From the NCBI RefSeq assembly GCF_027922365.1, contig NZ_BSFN01000015.1, positions 55,358 through 119,357 on the forward strand: 64,000 nt of DNA, in the 5' to 3' direction. Source of the DNA: Pseudomonas turukhanskensis (GTDB lineage: Bacteria; Pseudomonadota; Gammaproteobacteria; Pseudomonadales; Pseudomonadaceae). The notes below the pieces were generated by a model. That model saw only the letters and a program-made list of their open reading frames with translations, was not told the DNA's origin and ran no database searches. The translations under genes were made by a program, and so were the position numbers. Of this stretch, positions 33,263 through 41,980 are shown one piece after another; the first letter of the stretch is position 1; each line of letters begins with the position of its first letter.

Positions 33263-35650
33263 ATGATTCGTTACTTCCTGGGCGCCTGTTTACTGCTGAT
33301 CGCGCTGCAGCCAGGTGCGGCTTTCAGTGAAGCGCCCCCGCCAACAGTGGCACTGAGCGCCGAGCAACGCGATTGGCTGGCCGCGCATAGGCAATTGCGT
33401 GTGGGCGTGGTGCTGCAAGCGCCCTATGCGCAAATGGATCGCCGGGTGCAGAAGCTCTCCGGCGCCCATATCGACCTGATGAAAGCCCTGGCCAGCGCCT
33501 TGAATGTGGAGCTGCTGTGGCAGACCTACCCGGACCAGGCCGCCCTCGAAGCCGCCGCCCAGGCCCGCCTGTTCGACCTCGCGCCAGGGCAGATGCAAAC
33601 CCCGGCGGGCCTGCGCCAGTGGTTGTTTTCCGACCCTTATATGCGCGTGCCGCAGTTAGTGGTCGGCGCACGGGTTGGCGGCGCAGCAGTGGATTTCGAG
33701 CAGTTGGGTAGCAGCGACCCGGTGGCCGTGCGCACCCCCAGTGCGGTGGCCGATTACCTGCGCACGTCCTATTCCAATCTCAATCTGCACGGCGTCGACA
33801 GCGAGCGCCAGGCGTTGCAGAACCTGCTCGCCCAGCAAGTGAAATACGTGGTGATCGATGAGGCTCAGCTCAGTCGCTTATCTGGCGAAGCCGAGTTCGG
33901 CGAGCTGGCGGTGGTGGGGGATATTGGCTTTCCGCAACTATTGCGGGTGGCCTCGCGGCGCGATTGGCCAGAGTTGTCCGGTCTGATCGACAAGGCCCTG
34001 GCCGGCCTCTCGCCCAAGCAACTGGATGAGCTGCATAACCGTTGGGTGCAGATCAAATACCCGCGTTTAAGCGAGTCGCCGGGCTTTTGGCAAAACCTCA
34101 CCAGCCTGTTTGCTGTCTTGCTGCTGGCGGCCGTCGCCTGCCTGTTCTGGCTGCGCCGCCAGGTGCGCAACCTGGAACGCGCATTGCTGCAAGCTCGCCA
34201 CGCGCTGGAGCTGCGCGAGGCGGCCGAGGAAGCGCTGCGCCTGACCCAGTTTTCCATCGACCAGAGCACGGTCGGCATCCTGTGGGTCAACTGGGACAGC
34301 CACGTGCGCTACGCCAATCGCGCGGCGGAACAGATGCTCGGTTACCCGGCCGGCGGCGTGGTGGAAAGGCCGCTGGCGGCCTTTGATCCCAACCTGCATA
34401 TGGACCGTTGGCTGGCCCTGTGGAAACGGGCGCGCGGCAGTGATGGCGAACCGCTGAGTTTTGAAAGCACCTTGCTGCGCTTTGATGCCAGCACCTTGCC
34501 GGCCGATGTGTCGTTGAGTTTTCTGCGCTTTCGCCAGGCCGAGTACCTGGTGGTGTACATCACCGATGTCACCGAACGCCGCCGGGCACTAGCTGCCTTG
34601 CAGGAAAGCCAGGCGCGTTTGCAGGGCATTGCCGCCAATGTGCCGGGCATGGTGTTTCGTCTGGAGCGGCCGCATGCCGGCGCCGAGGTCGACTTCGCGT
34701 TTATCAGCGACGGTAGCGAAGGCATGGTCGGTTATCCCGCCGCCGTGTTGCAGGCGCCGGATCGTGGCCTGCGCAGCCTGGTGTACAGCGAAGACAAAGC
34801 CAGCTACCACGGCAGCCAGGACCTGGCGTTTGCCAACGACCGTGACTGGCATTGGCAAGGCCGCATCCTTACCAAGAGTGGCGAGCAGCGGTGGGCCGAC
34901 ATCAAGGCCATGGCCCGGCGCCTGGACGACAACTCGGTGGTGTGGGACGGCATTGCCTGGGACATCACCGACAACAAACGCATTGAGCTGGAGCTGGCCG
35001 ATTCCCGCGCCCAGCTGCGCGAGCTGTCAGCGCACCTGGAAAGCGTGCGCGAAGAAGAAAAAGCCCGTATTGCCCGCGAAGTGCACGACGAACTGGGCCA
35101 GGTGCTTACCGTGCTGAAGCTGGAAACCTCCATGTGCGAGCTGGCCTATGCCGAGCTCGACCCTGGCTTGCAAGACCGCTTGAACAGCATGAAGCGGTTG
35201 ATCGCCAACCTGTTCCAGTTGGTGCGTGATGTGGCAACCGCGTTGCGCCCGCCGATTCTGGATGCCGGCATCGCCTCGGCCATCGAATGGCAAGCCCAGC
35301 GCTTCGAAGCACGTACACAAATTCCGTGCATCGTGCAGGTGCCGGACAACCTGCCGGCGCTGGCGGATGCCAAGGCCATTGGCTTGTTTCGCATTCTGCA
35401 GGAGGCGTTGACCAACGTGATGCGCCACGCTCAGGCGCATACTGTGGCCCTGCGTCTGGCGCTGGACGGCGACGACCTGTGCCTGACGGTGGTCGATGAT
35501 GGCATCGGCTTTATCGCGCAGCCGGGCCGCACTGCGTCGTTCGGTCTGGTGGGCATGCGTGAGCGCGTGCTGATGCTGGGCGGTACGCTGCGCCTGGAAA
35601 GCCAGGTGGGCGAGGGCACCACCCTGACTGTGCATATTCCGTTAGCTTGA
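33263..35650 (+). CDS. agtS: Hybrid-input sensor histidine kinase AgtS
   Basis: A 795-residue kinase. ATG 33263 starts a signal peptide; a frame open upstream to 32957 runs through the DUF3530 gene and is rejected. The periplasmic SBP_bac_3-like domain (about 40-265), a membrane helix near 275-300 (LTSLFAVLLLAAVACLFWL), two PAS domains (about 345-460 and 465-585), a HisKA_3 dimerisation domain with AREVHDELGQVL and a HATPase_c domain with DDGIGFIAQPG follow. In P. aeruginosa agtSR controls agtABCD in response to 4-aminobutyrate and 5-aminovalerate, and AgtR has also been linked to GlcNAc-containing cell-wall signals. Confidence 0.92.
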   Translation: MIRYFLGACLLLIALQPGAAFSEAPPPTVALSAEQRDWLAAHRQLRVGVVLQAPYAQMDRRVQKLSGAHIDLMKALASALNVELLWQTYPDQAALEAAAQARLFDLAPGQMQTPAGLRQWLFSDPYMRVPQLVVGARVGGAAVDFEQLGSSDPVAVRTPSAVADYLRTSYSNLNLHGVDSERQALQNLLAQQVKYVVIDEAQLSRLSGEAEFGELAVVGDIGFPQLLRVASRRDWPELSGLIDKALAGLSPKQLDELHNRWVQIKYPRLSESPGFWQNLTSLFAVLLLAAVACLFWLRRQVRNLERALLQARHALELREAAEEALRLTQFSIDQSTVGILWVNWDSHVRYANRAAEQMLGYPAGGVVERPLAAFDPNLHMDRWLALWKRARGSDGEPLSFESTLLRFDASTLPADVSLSFLRFRQAEYLVVYITDVTERRRALAALQESQARLQGIAANVPGMVFRLERPHAGAEVDFAFISDGSEGMVGYPAAVLQAPDRGLRSLVYSEDKASYHGSQDLAFANDRDWHWQGRILTKSGEQRWADIKAMARRLDDNSVVWDGIAWDITDNKRIELELADSRAQLRELSAHLESVREEEKARIAREVHDELGQVLTVLKLETSMCELAYAELDPGLQDRLNSMKRLIANLFQLVRDVATALRPPILDAGIASAIEWQAQRFEARTQIPCIVQVPDNLPALADAKAIGLFRILQEALTNVMRHAQAHTVALRLALDGDDLCLTVVDDGIGFIAQPGRTASFGLVGMRERVLMLGGTLRLESQVGEGTTLTVHIPLA

Positions 35651-35665
35651 GTAGGAGCGTTTGCC

Positions 35666-36295
35666 GTGATTCGTGTACTGGTCGCCGAAGACCACACCAT
35701 TGTCCGTGAGGGCATCAAACAGCTGATTGGCCTGGCCAAAGACCTGTGCGTGGTTGGCGAGGCGAGCAATGGTGAGCAGTTGCTGGAAACCCTGCGCCAG
35801 ACTGAATGCGAAGTGGTGCTGCTGGATATCTCCATGCCTGGGGTAAACGGCCTGGAGTCAATTCCACGTATTCGCGCGCTGACCAACCCGCCGGCGATAC
35901 TGGTGTTGTCGATGCACGACGAAGCGCAGATGGCAGCCCGTGCACTGAAGGCCGGCGCCGCCGGCTACGCCACCAAGGATAGCGATCCGGCACTGTTGCT
36001 GACCGCCATTCGCCGGGTGGCGTCGGGCGGGCGGTACATCGACCCGGAGCTGGCTGATCGCATGGTGTTCGAAGTTGGGCTTACCGATTCGCAGCCGCTG
36101 CATACGCGGCTCTCGGAACGCGAATTTTCGGTGTTCGAGCGACTGGTGCAGGGCGCCAACGTCAACGACATTGCTCAGCAGTTGGCGTTGAGCAACAAGA
36201 CCATCAGCACCCATAAAGCGCGGTTGATGCAGAAGTTGAATGCCAGCTCGGTGGCGGAGTTGGTGAAGTACGCCATGGAGCACAAGTTGGTGTGA
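35666..36295 (+). CDS. agtR: NarL/LuxR-family response regulator AgtR
   Basis: A 209-residue regulator. The receiver domain has VLVAEDHTIVREG, LLDISMPG with the phospho-accepting Asp near 53, VLSMHD and the AAGYATKD lysine. The LuxR-type HTH (about 145-205) has LSEREFSVFERLVQGANVND and KTISTHKARLMQKL. It starts 15 bp after agtS. Its expected target is the agtABCD promoter region downstream. No extra binding-protein gene lies between agtR and agtA, unlike PAO1. Confidence 0.94.
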   Translation: MIRVLVAEDHTIVREGIKQLIGLAKDLCVVGEASNGEQLLETLRQTECEVVLLDISMPGVNGLESIPRIRALTNPPAILVLSMHDEAQMAARALKAGAAGYATKDSDPALLLTAIRRVASGGRYIDPELADRMVFEVGLTDSQPLHTRLSEREFSVFERLVQGANVNDIAQQLALSNKTISTHKARLMQKLNASSVAELVKYAMEHKLV

Positions 36296-36308
36296 TGAGT
36301 GACGCCGG

Positions 36309-36468
36309 GTAGGTTGGGTTGCGCGCAGCGAAGCCAACGATGCGCCACCATCAGCCCTCCGCCGAACCCCAGCAGAACGACCGCGTCGCCCGCCGTACTG
36401 TTTGGCTGCAGTGTGAGGGCTACCTTTTGCGTATCGTTGGGCTTCGCCTTTGGCTCAACCCAACCTAC
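36309..36468. repeat. Long palindromic intergenic repeat GTAGGTTGGGTT...AACCCAACCTAC
   Basis: The left arm at 36309-36344 begins GTAGGTTGGGTTGCGCGCAG and goes on to GAAGCCAACGATGCG. The right arm at 36430-36468 contains TATCGTTGGGCTTCGC and ends AACCCAACCTAC. About 85 bp lies between the arms. This is a MITE-like palindromic repeat seen in many gamma-proteobacterial intergenic regions. The whole 376-bp gap 36296-36671 has no gene. It separates the agtSR regulators from the transporter, so agtA needs a promoter in 36470-36665. Confidence 0.85.
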
Positions 36469-36671
36469 GGCTTGTCTATTTACGACTTCGTTCGCCCGCT
36501 CTGCCCCGCACCCCTGTGCTCGGCAATACCCAATCACGCCACCGGGGTAGGGCAATCCCTACCCTCAGTCTTCCGCTCTGCTTATAGCAATCTCTCATAG
36601 CCCCCGATTTGCGCTGCCTTCAGGTCCCTCTAGCCTTAAGGCACGACGTACAAAATCAAAAGGGTGGGGTC

Positions 36672-37784
36672 ATGGGCGAGTCGCAAGTCAACGATGTGCT
36701 GGTCAGCTTTCGTGGCGTTCAGAAGAGCTACGACGGCGAGAACCTCATCGTCAAAGACCTCAACCTGGATATCCGCAAAGGCGAATTCCTCACCCTGCTG
36801 GGGCCGTCCGGCTCGGGTAAAACCACGAGCCTGATGATGCTCGCCGGCTTCGAAACGCCCACCAGTGGCGAGATTCTGCTGGCCGGCCGCTCCATCAATA
36901 ACGTGCCGCCGCACAAACGCGACATTGGCATGGTGTTCCAGAACTACGCGCTGTTCCCGCATATGACTGTGGCCGAAAACCTGGCGTTTCCGTTGACCGT
37001 GCGCGGCATGAACAAGACCGATGTCAGCGAGCGGGTAAAACGCGCGCTGTCGATGGTACAGCTCGATACCTTCCGCAATCGCTACCCCGGCCAGCTGTCT
37101 GGCGGTCAGCAGCAGCGGGTGGCCCTGGCCCGTGCACTGGTGTTCGAGCCACAGCTGGTACTGATGGACGAACCGTTGGGCGCGCTGGATAAACAGCTGC
37201 GTGAACACATGCAGATGGAGATCAAGCACCTGCACCAACGCCTGGGCGTGACCGTGGTGTACGTGACCCACGACCAGGGCGAAGCCTTGACCATGTCCGA
37301 CCGCGTGGCCGTGTTCCATCAAGGCGAAATTCAGCAGATTGCCCCGCCGCGCGAACTGTATGAAGAGCCGAAGAACACCTTCGTCGCCAACTTCATCGGC
37401 GAGAACAACCGCCTCAATGGCCGCCTGGTCAGCACCGACGGCGACCGCTGCGTGGTAGAGCTGGCGCGTGGCGAAAAGGTCAATGCGCTGGCAGTCAATG
37501 TCGGTCAGGCCGGCGAGCCCGTAACCCTGTCGGTACGCCCCGAGCGCGTACTGCTCAACAGCGCCAGCGACAGCTGCAGCAACCGTTTCTCCGGCCGTGT
37601 GGCCGAATTTATCTACCTGGGCGACCACGTGCGTGTGCGCCTGGAGGTGTGTGGCAAGGCCGACTTCTACGTCAAACAACCTATCGCCGATCTCGATCCG
37701 GCATTGGCGGTGGGCGACGTCGTACCCCTCGGCTGGCAAGTGGAGCACGTCAGAGCACTCGATCCGCTCTTGGAAAGTGCCTGA
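36672..37784 (+). CDS. agtA: ABC transporter ATP-binding protein AgtA
   Basis: A 370-residue ATPase of the PotA type. Walker A GPSGSGKTT, Q-loop FQNYALFPHM, signature LSGGQQQR, Walker B LVLMDEPLGALD and H-loop THDQGEAL are all present, followed by a C-terminal TOBE domain (about 285-360). ATG 36672 follows a GGGTGGGG Shine-Dalgarno; the in-frame codon at 36609 adds unsupported residues. It powers import of 4-aminobutyrate and 5-aminovalerate with AgtB, AgtC and AgtD. Confidence 0.93.
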   Translation: MGESQVNDVLVSFRGVQKSYDGENLIVKDLNLDIRKGEFLTLLGPSGSGKTTSLMMLAGFETPTSGEILLAGRSINNVPPHKRDIGMVFQNYALFPHMTVAENLAFPLTVRGMNKTDVSERVKRALSMVQLDTFRNRYPGQLSGGQQQRVALARALVFEPQLVLMDEPLGALDKQLREHMQMEIKHLHQRLGVTVVYVTHDQGEALTMSDRVAVFHQGEIQQIAPPRELYEEPKNTFVANFIGENNRLNGRLVSTDGDRCVVELARGEKVNALAVNVGQAGEPVTLSVRPERVLLNSASDSCSNRFSGRVAEFIYLGDHVRVRLEVCGKADFYVKQPIADLDPALAVGDVVPLGWQVEHVRALDPLLESA

Positions 37785-37840
37785 CCGTTTTGAAGTTCGC
37801 AGTAAACGCGTCATTCAACTCAGCACTGTGGAGAACAACA

Positions 37841-38872
37841 ATGAAACAAGCACTGAAACTCGTCACCGTGGCACTTGGGCTGGCGATTGCCGCTCAGTCC
37901 ATGGCGGCCGATCTGACCGTTATCTCGTTCGGGGGAGCGAACAAGGCAGCCCAGGTCAAAGCGTTCTATCAGCCGTGGGAAGCCGCAGGCAAAGGCAAGA
38001 TCGTGGCTGGCGAATACAACGGTGAAATGGCCAAGGTCAAAGCCATGGTCGACACCAACAGCGTGTCGTGGGACCTGGTGGAAGTAGAGTCGCCGGAACT
38101 GTCGCGCGGTTGCGATGAAGACATGTTCGAAACCCTCGACCCAGCCCTGTTCGGCAACAAGGCCGACTACGTGCCGGGCGCCATCCAGAGCTGCGGCGTG
38201 GGCTTCTTCGTGTGGTCCACCGTATTGGCCTACAACGCCGACAAGCTGAAAACCGCACCCACCAGCTGGGCCGATTTCTGGGACACCACCAAGTTCCCGG
38301 GTAAACGTGGCCTGCGCAAAGGCGCCAAGTACACCCTGGAATTCGCCCTGATGGCCGACGGCGTGGCGCCCAAAGACGTCTACAAAGTGCTGGCCAGCAA
38401 AGACGGCCAGAACCGCGCGTTCAAAAAACTCGACGAGCTGAAACCGAACATTCAGTGGTGGGAAGCCGGCGCACAACCGCCGCAGTACCTCGCCTCCGGT
38501 GACGTGGTGATGAGCTCGGCCTACAACGGCCGTATCGCTGCCGTGCAGAAAGAAAGCAACCTGAAAGTGGTATGGACCGGCGGCATCTACGACTTCGACG
38601 CCTGGGCCATTCCAAAGGGTGCGAAAAACGCCGAGGAAGCCAAGAAGTTCATCGCCTACTCGGTTCAACCTGAGCAGCAGAAGATCTACTCGGAAAACAT
38701 CGCGTACGGCCCGGCCAACTCCAAAGCCGTTGCACTGCTGGACAAAGGCATCCTGAAAGACATGCCGACCACCCCGGAAAACATCGCTGATCAAGTGCAG
38801 ATCGACGTGACGTTCTGGGCTGATAACGGCGAGCAGTTGGAGCAACGCTTCAACTCCTGGGCAGCCAAGTAA
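37841..38872 (+). CDS. agtB: ABC transporter substrate-binding protein AgtB
   Basis: A 343-residue periplasmic binding protein. MKQALKLVTVALGLAIAAQS then AADLTV gives a signal peptide cleaved near SMAA. The mature protein is a PotD-like type II binding fold with GANKAAQVKAFYQPWEAAGK, WEAGAQPPQYLASGDVVMS and YGPANSKAVALL. It should present 4-aminobutyrate or 5-aminovalerate to AgtCD. A GGAG Shine-Dalgarno lies nine bases upstream. It is followed by a REP pair before the permease genes. Confidence 0.93.
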   Translation: MKQALKLVTVALGLAIAAQSMAADLTVISFGGANKAAQVKAFYQPWEAAGKGKIVAGEYNGEMAKVKAMVDTNSVSWDLVEVESPELSRGCDEDMFETLDPALFGNKADYVPGAIQSCGVGFFVWSTVLAYNADKLKTAPTSWADFWDTTKFPGKRGLRKGAKYTLEFALMADGVAPKDVYKVLASKDGQNRAFKKLDELKPNIQWWEAGAQPPQYLASGDVVMSSAYNGRIAAVQKESNLKVVWTGGIYDFDAWAIPKGAKNAEEAKKFIAYSVQPEQQKIYSENIAYGPANSKAVALLDKGILKDMPTTPENIADQVQIDVTFWADNGEQLEQRFNSWAAK

Positions 38873-38890
38873 TTAGCGTGTAACCCCACC

Positions 38891-38980
38891 GTAGGAGCGA
38901 GCTTGCTCGCGAAGAACCTGAGAGCGCCGCGTCAGACCGGCATTTCGTTGACGATCTTCGCGAGCTTGCTCGCTCCTGCA
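38891..38980. repeat. REP inverted pair inside the agt operon
   Basis: GTAGGAGCGAGCTTGCTCGC at 38891-38910 (then GAA) faces TTCGCGAGCTTGCTCGCTCC starting at 38957 and ending TGCA at 38980, with 43 bp between the arms. It lies between the binding-protein gene and the first permease gene. Stem-loops in this position are known in other ABC operons, such as malE-malF, to protect the upstream message and lower permease expression. Confidence 0.88.
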
Positions 38981-39017
38981 AGGGACCGAGATTCATCTTT
39001 TAGATCCGGAGTTTTCC

Positions 39018-40250
39018 ATGGCCGTCGCCATTCCCGAAGCCACCTTGAAACAACGCCTGGCGCGTGCCGAGCGGGTCAACCGCCTCAAGGCACAAGCGCT
39101 GATCGCGCCGCTGGTGCTGTTTCTGCTGCTGGTGTTTCTGGTGCCGATCGTGGCGCTGCTGTACAAAAGCGTCGCCAACCCGGAAGTGGTCAATGGTTTG
39201 CCGCGTACCGTGGTGGCTGTCGCCGAGTGGGATGGCAAAGGCCTGCCTGCAGAGCCTGTGTACAAGGCCATCAGCGAAGACCTGGGCGAAGCCCGCAAGA
39301 ATCAAGTCTTGGGCGACCTGTCCAAGCGTCTGAATATGGAGTCGGCCGGCTACCGCAGCCTGCTGATGAAAACCGCCAAAGCGCTGCCATTCGCCGAAAC
39401 CCCGGCCTCTTATAAAGAGGCGCTGGAAGGGCTGGATGAGCGTTGGGGCGACCCCGCTTACTGGCAAGTGATCCGCCGCAACACCAGCAGCGTGACGCCG
39501 TATTACCTGCTGGCCGCTGTGGACCACCGCATCGACGACGTCGGCGAAGTGGCACCCGCCACCCCGGACCAGGCCATCTATCTGGATATCTTTGCCCGCA
39601 CCTTCTGGATGGGCCTGGTGATTACCGCCATCTGCCTGGTGCTGGCGTATCCGCTGGCCTACCTGCTGGCCAACCTGCCGTCGCGCCAGAGCAACCTGTT
39701 GATGATTCTGGTACTGCTGCCGTTCTGGACCTCGATCTTGGTGCGCGTGGCGGCCTGGATCGTGTTGCTGCAATCGGGCGGCCTGATCAACAGCGCGTTG
39801 ATGGCCATGGGGGTTATCGATAAGCCGCTGGAGTTGGTGTTCAACCGCTCCGGGGTGTACATCGCCATGGTCCATATCATGCTGCCGTTCATGATTCTGC
39901 CGATCTACAGCGTGATGAAGGGCATCTCCCCTACTTATATGCGGGCGGCGATTTCGCTGGGCTGCCATCCGTTCGCCAGTTTCTGGCGGGTGTATTTCCC
40001 GCAGACCCTGGCCGGTGTCGGCGCCGGTTGCCTGCTGGTGTTCATTCTTGCCATTGGCTACTACATCACCCCGGCGCTACTGGGCAGCCCGACCGATCAG
40101 ATGGTCAGCTACTTCGTCGCCTTCTACACCAACACCAGCATCAACTGGGGCATGGCTACGGCCCTGGGCGGCCTGCTGCTGTTCGCTACCCTGGCCCTCT
40201 ACGTGGTTTACAGCTGGCTGGTGGGCGCAAGCCGCCTGCGCCTGAGCTGA
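39018..40250 (+). CDS. agtC: ABC transporter permease AgtC
   Basis: A 410-residue inner-membrane permease of the PotB type. TM1 (about 28-53) is followed by a long periplasmic loop of about 135 residues; the other five helices and the EAA-like loop RAAISLGCHPFASFWRVYFP come after it. The long loop is an uncommon feature seen in this permease subgroup and may dock the binding protein. It starts 12 bp after a GATCCGGAG Shine-Dalgarno region and precedes agtD by 15 bp. Confidence 0.92.
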   Translation: MAVAIPEATLKQRLARAERVNRLKAQALIAPLVLFLLLVFLVPIVALLYKSVANPEVVNGLPRTVVAVAEWDGKGLPAEPVYKAISEDLGEARKNQVLGDLSKRLNMESAGYRSLLMKTAKALPFAETPASYKEALEGLDERWGDPAYWQVIRRNTSSVTPYYLLAAVDHRIDDVGEVAPATPDQAIYLDIFARTFWMGLVITAICLVLAYPLAYLLANLPSRQSNLLMILVLLPFWTSILVRVAAWIVLLQSGGLINSALMAMGVIDKPLELVFNRSGVYIAMVHIMLPFMILPIYSVMKGISPTYMRAAISLGCHPFASFWRVYFPQTLAGVGAGCLLVFILAIGYYITPALLGSPTDQMVSYFVAFYTNTSINWGMATALGGLLLFATLALYVVYSWLVGASRLRLS

Positions 40251-40265
40251 TAAGGAGAACATTCG

Positions 40266-41096
40266 ATGCAAAGCCCTTATATGTCTCCGATTGAACGCGT
40301 GTGGTACTACGCCCTGCGCGGTCTGTGCGCGCTGGTGCTGCTGTTTCTGATTCTGCCGGTGCTGGTGATCGTGCCGTTGTCGTTCAACTCCGGCAGTTTT
40401 CTGGTGTACCCGCTGCAAGGTTTTTCGCTGCACTGGTACCAGGACTTCTTCGCCTCGGCCGACTGGATGCGCTCGCTGAAAAACAGCCTGATCGTTGCCC
40501 CGGCCGCCACCATACTGGCCATGGTGTTCGGCACGCTGGCGGCCATCGGCCTGACCCGCGGTGAATTCCGTGGCAAGGCGCTGGTGATGAGCCTGGTGAT
40601 TTCGCCGATGGTGGTGCCGGTGGTGATTGTTGGCGTGGCCAGCTACCTGTTTTTCGCGCCGCTGGGGCTGGGCAACAGTTACCTGTCGCTGATCGTGGTG
40701 CATGCGGTACTGGGTGTGCCGTTTGTAATCATCACCGTGTCGGCCACCTTGCAGGGCTTTAACTACAACCTGGTGCGGGCAGCAGCCAGCCTGGGGGCAT
40801 CACCCATTACCGCGTTTCGCCGGGTGACCTTGCCACTGATTGCGCCGGGCGTAATCTCCGGGGCGCTGTTTGCCTTTGCCACCTCGTTCGATGAAGTGGT
40901 GGTCACGCTGTTCCTCGCCGGGCCGGGACAAGCGACATTGCCGCGGCAGATGTTCAGCGGCATTCGCGAAAACCTCAGCCCGACCATTGCGGCGGCGGCG
41001 ACCTTGTTGATCGGTTTCTCCATCGTGCTGCTGCTGACGCTGGAGTGGCTGCGTGGGCGCAGTGAGAAGTTGCGCACCTCCTCAAGCGAAAGCTGA
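40266..41096 (+). CDS. agtD: ABC transporter permease AgtD
   Basis: A 276-residue permease of the PotC type with six predicted helices and the EAA loop VRAAASLGASPITAFRRVTL, which contacts the ATPase AgtA. It forms the pore together with AgtC. An AAGGAG ribosome site lies before the ATG at 40266. It is the last gene of the transporter operon. Confidence 0.93.
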   Translation: MQSPYMSPIERVWYYALRGLCALVLLFLILPVLVIVPLSFNSGSFLVYPLQGFSLHWYQDFFASADWMRSLKNSLIVAPAATILAMVFGTLAAIGLTRGEFRGKALVMSLVISPMVVPVVIVGVASYLFFAPLGLGNSYLSLIVVHAVLGVPFVIITVSATLQGFNYNLVRAAASLGASPITAFRRVTLPLIAPGVISGALFAFATSFDEVVVTLFLAGPGQATLPRQMFSGIRENLSPTIAAAATLLIGFSIVLLLTLEWLRGRSEKLRTSSSES

Positions 41097-41165
41097 GCCC
41101 ACGATGCGTTTGATCTGCTTTTGATTGCTGCGGTCGAGAGCTCTGGGGCTAGAGCCAGGCAAGGC

Positions 41166-41224
41166 GAGATTGCGCGGACCGCGCGGACCGTACTCCAGTA
41201 CGTGAGCGCGGGCCGCGCAATCTC
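41166..41224. repeat. Intergenic palindrome after agtD
   Basis: GAGATTGCGCGG at 41166-41177 and CCGCGCAATCTC at 41213-41224 are perfect complements. The centre contains a second small palindrome, GTAC-TCCA-GTAC. The pattern looks like a dispersed intergenic repeat; it may end the agt operon transcript although no T-run follows. The 209-bp gap 41097-41305 otherwise holds only the rpe leader with a possible -10 TACAAT at 41272-41277. Confidence 0.75.
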
Positions 41225-41305
41225 AACGCCGCATGGCCGACGCCCAGGAGGTCGGTTGTTAACACATCGGGTACAATGCGCGACGAATTTTGTCCGAGGT
41301 GCGCC

Positions 41306-41980
41306 ATGCAGCCTTTCGCTATTGCCCCATCCATCCTCTCCGCCGACTTCGCCCGCCTGGGTGAAGAAGTGGATAACGTGCTCGCCGCTGGCGCCGACAT
41401 CATCCACTTCGATGTGATGGACAACCACTACGTGCCCAACCTCACCATCGGCCCGATGGTCTGCTCGGCACTGCGCAAGTACGGCGTGACCGCGCCGATT
41501 GATGTGCACCTGATGGTGTCACCGGTGGACCGCATCATTGGTGACTTTATCGACGCCGGCGCCACCTACATCACCTTCCACCCTGAAGCATCCCAGCACA
41601 TCGACCGCTCGCTGCAGTTGATCAAGGCAGGCGGTTGCAAGGCCGGCCTGGTGTTCAACCCGGCCACCTCGCTGGAAAGCCTCAAATACGTGATGGACAA
41701 GATCGACATGATTTTGCTCATGAGCGTGAACCCGGGCTTTGGCGGGCAGAAGTTTATTCCCGGCACTCTCGACAAACTGCGTGAAGCGCGCGCGCTGATC
41801 GACGCCTCGGGCCGTGATATCCGCCTTGAAATCGACGGCGGCGTGAACGTGCAGAACATCCGTGAAATCGCCGCTGCCGGCGCTGACACCTTCGTGGCCG
41901 GCTCGGCCATCTTCAACACTCCGGACTACGCAACCGTCATCGCCCAGATGCGCGCCGAACTCGCGCTCGCCCGCCCATGA
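41306..41980 (+). CDS. rpe: Ribulose-phosphate 3-epimerase
   Basis: A 224-residue TIM-barrel epimerase interconverting ribulose-5-phosphate and xylulose-5-phosphate. It has FAIAPSILSADFARLG, HFDVMDNHYVPNLTIGP with metal-binding His and Asp, HLMVSPVDR and SVNPGFGGQKFIP. ATG 41306 matches the family start; the frame open to 41276 adds ten residues. It overlaps gph by 4 bp. Confidence 0.97.
   Translation: MQPFAIAPSILSADFARLGEEVDNVLAAGADIIHFDVMDNHYVPNLTIGPMVCSALRKYGVTAPIDVHLMVSPVDRIIGDFIDAGATYITFHPEASQHIDRSLQLIKAGGCKAGLVFNPATSLESLKYVMDKIDMILLMSVNPGFGGQKFIPGTLDKLREARALIDASGRDIRLEIDGGVNVQNIREIAAAGADTFVAGSAIFNTPDYATVIAQMRAELALARP

Noticed and set aside
36309..36468. Insertion sequence between agtR and agtA
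   Set aside because: Only terminal-type inverted arms are present; there is no transposase frame, so it is at most a non-autonomous repeat.
36470..36671. Sigma-54 promoter for agtA
   Set aside because: I looked for TGGCAC-n5-TTGC on the plus strand and found no match with proper spacing.
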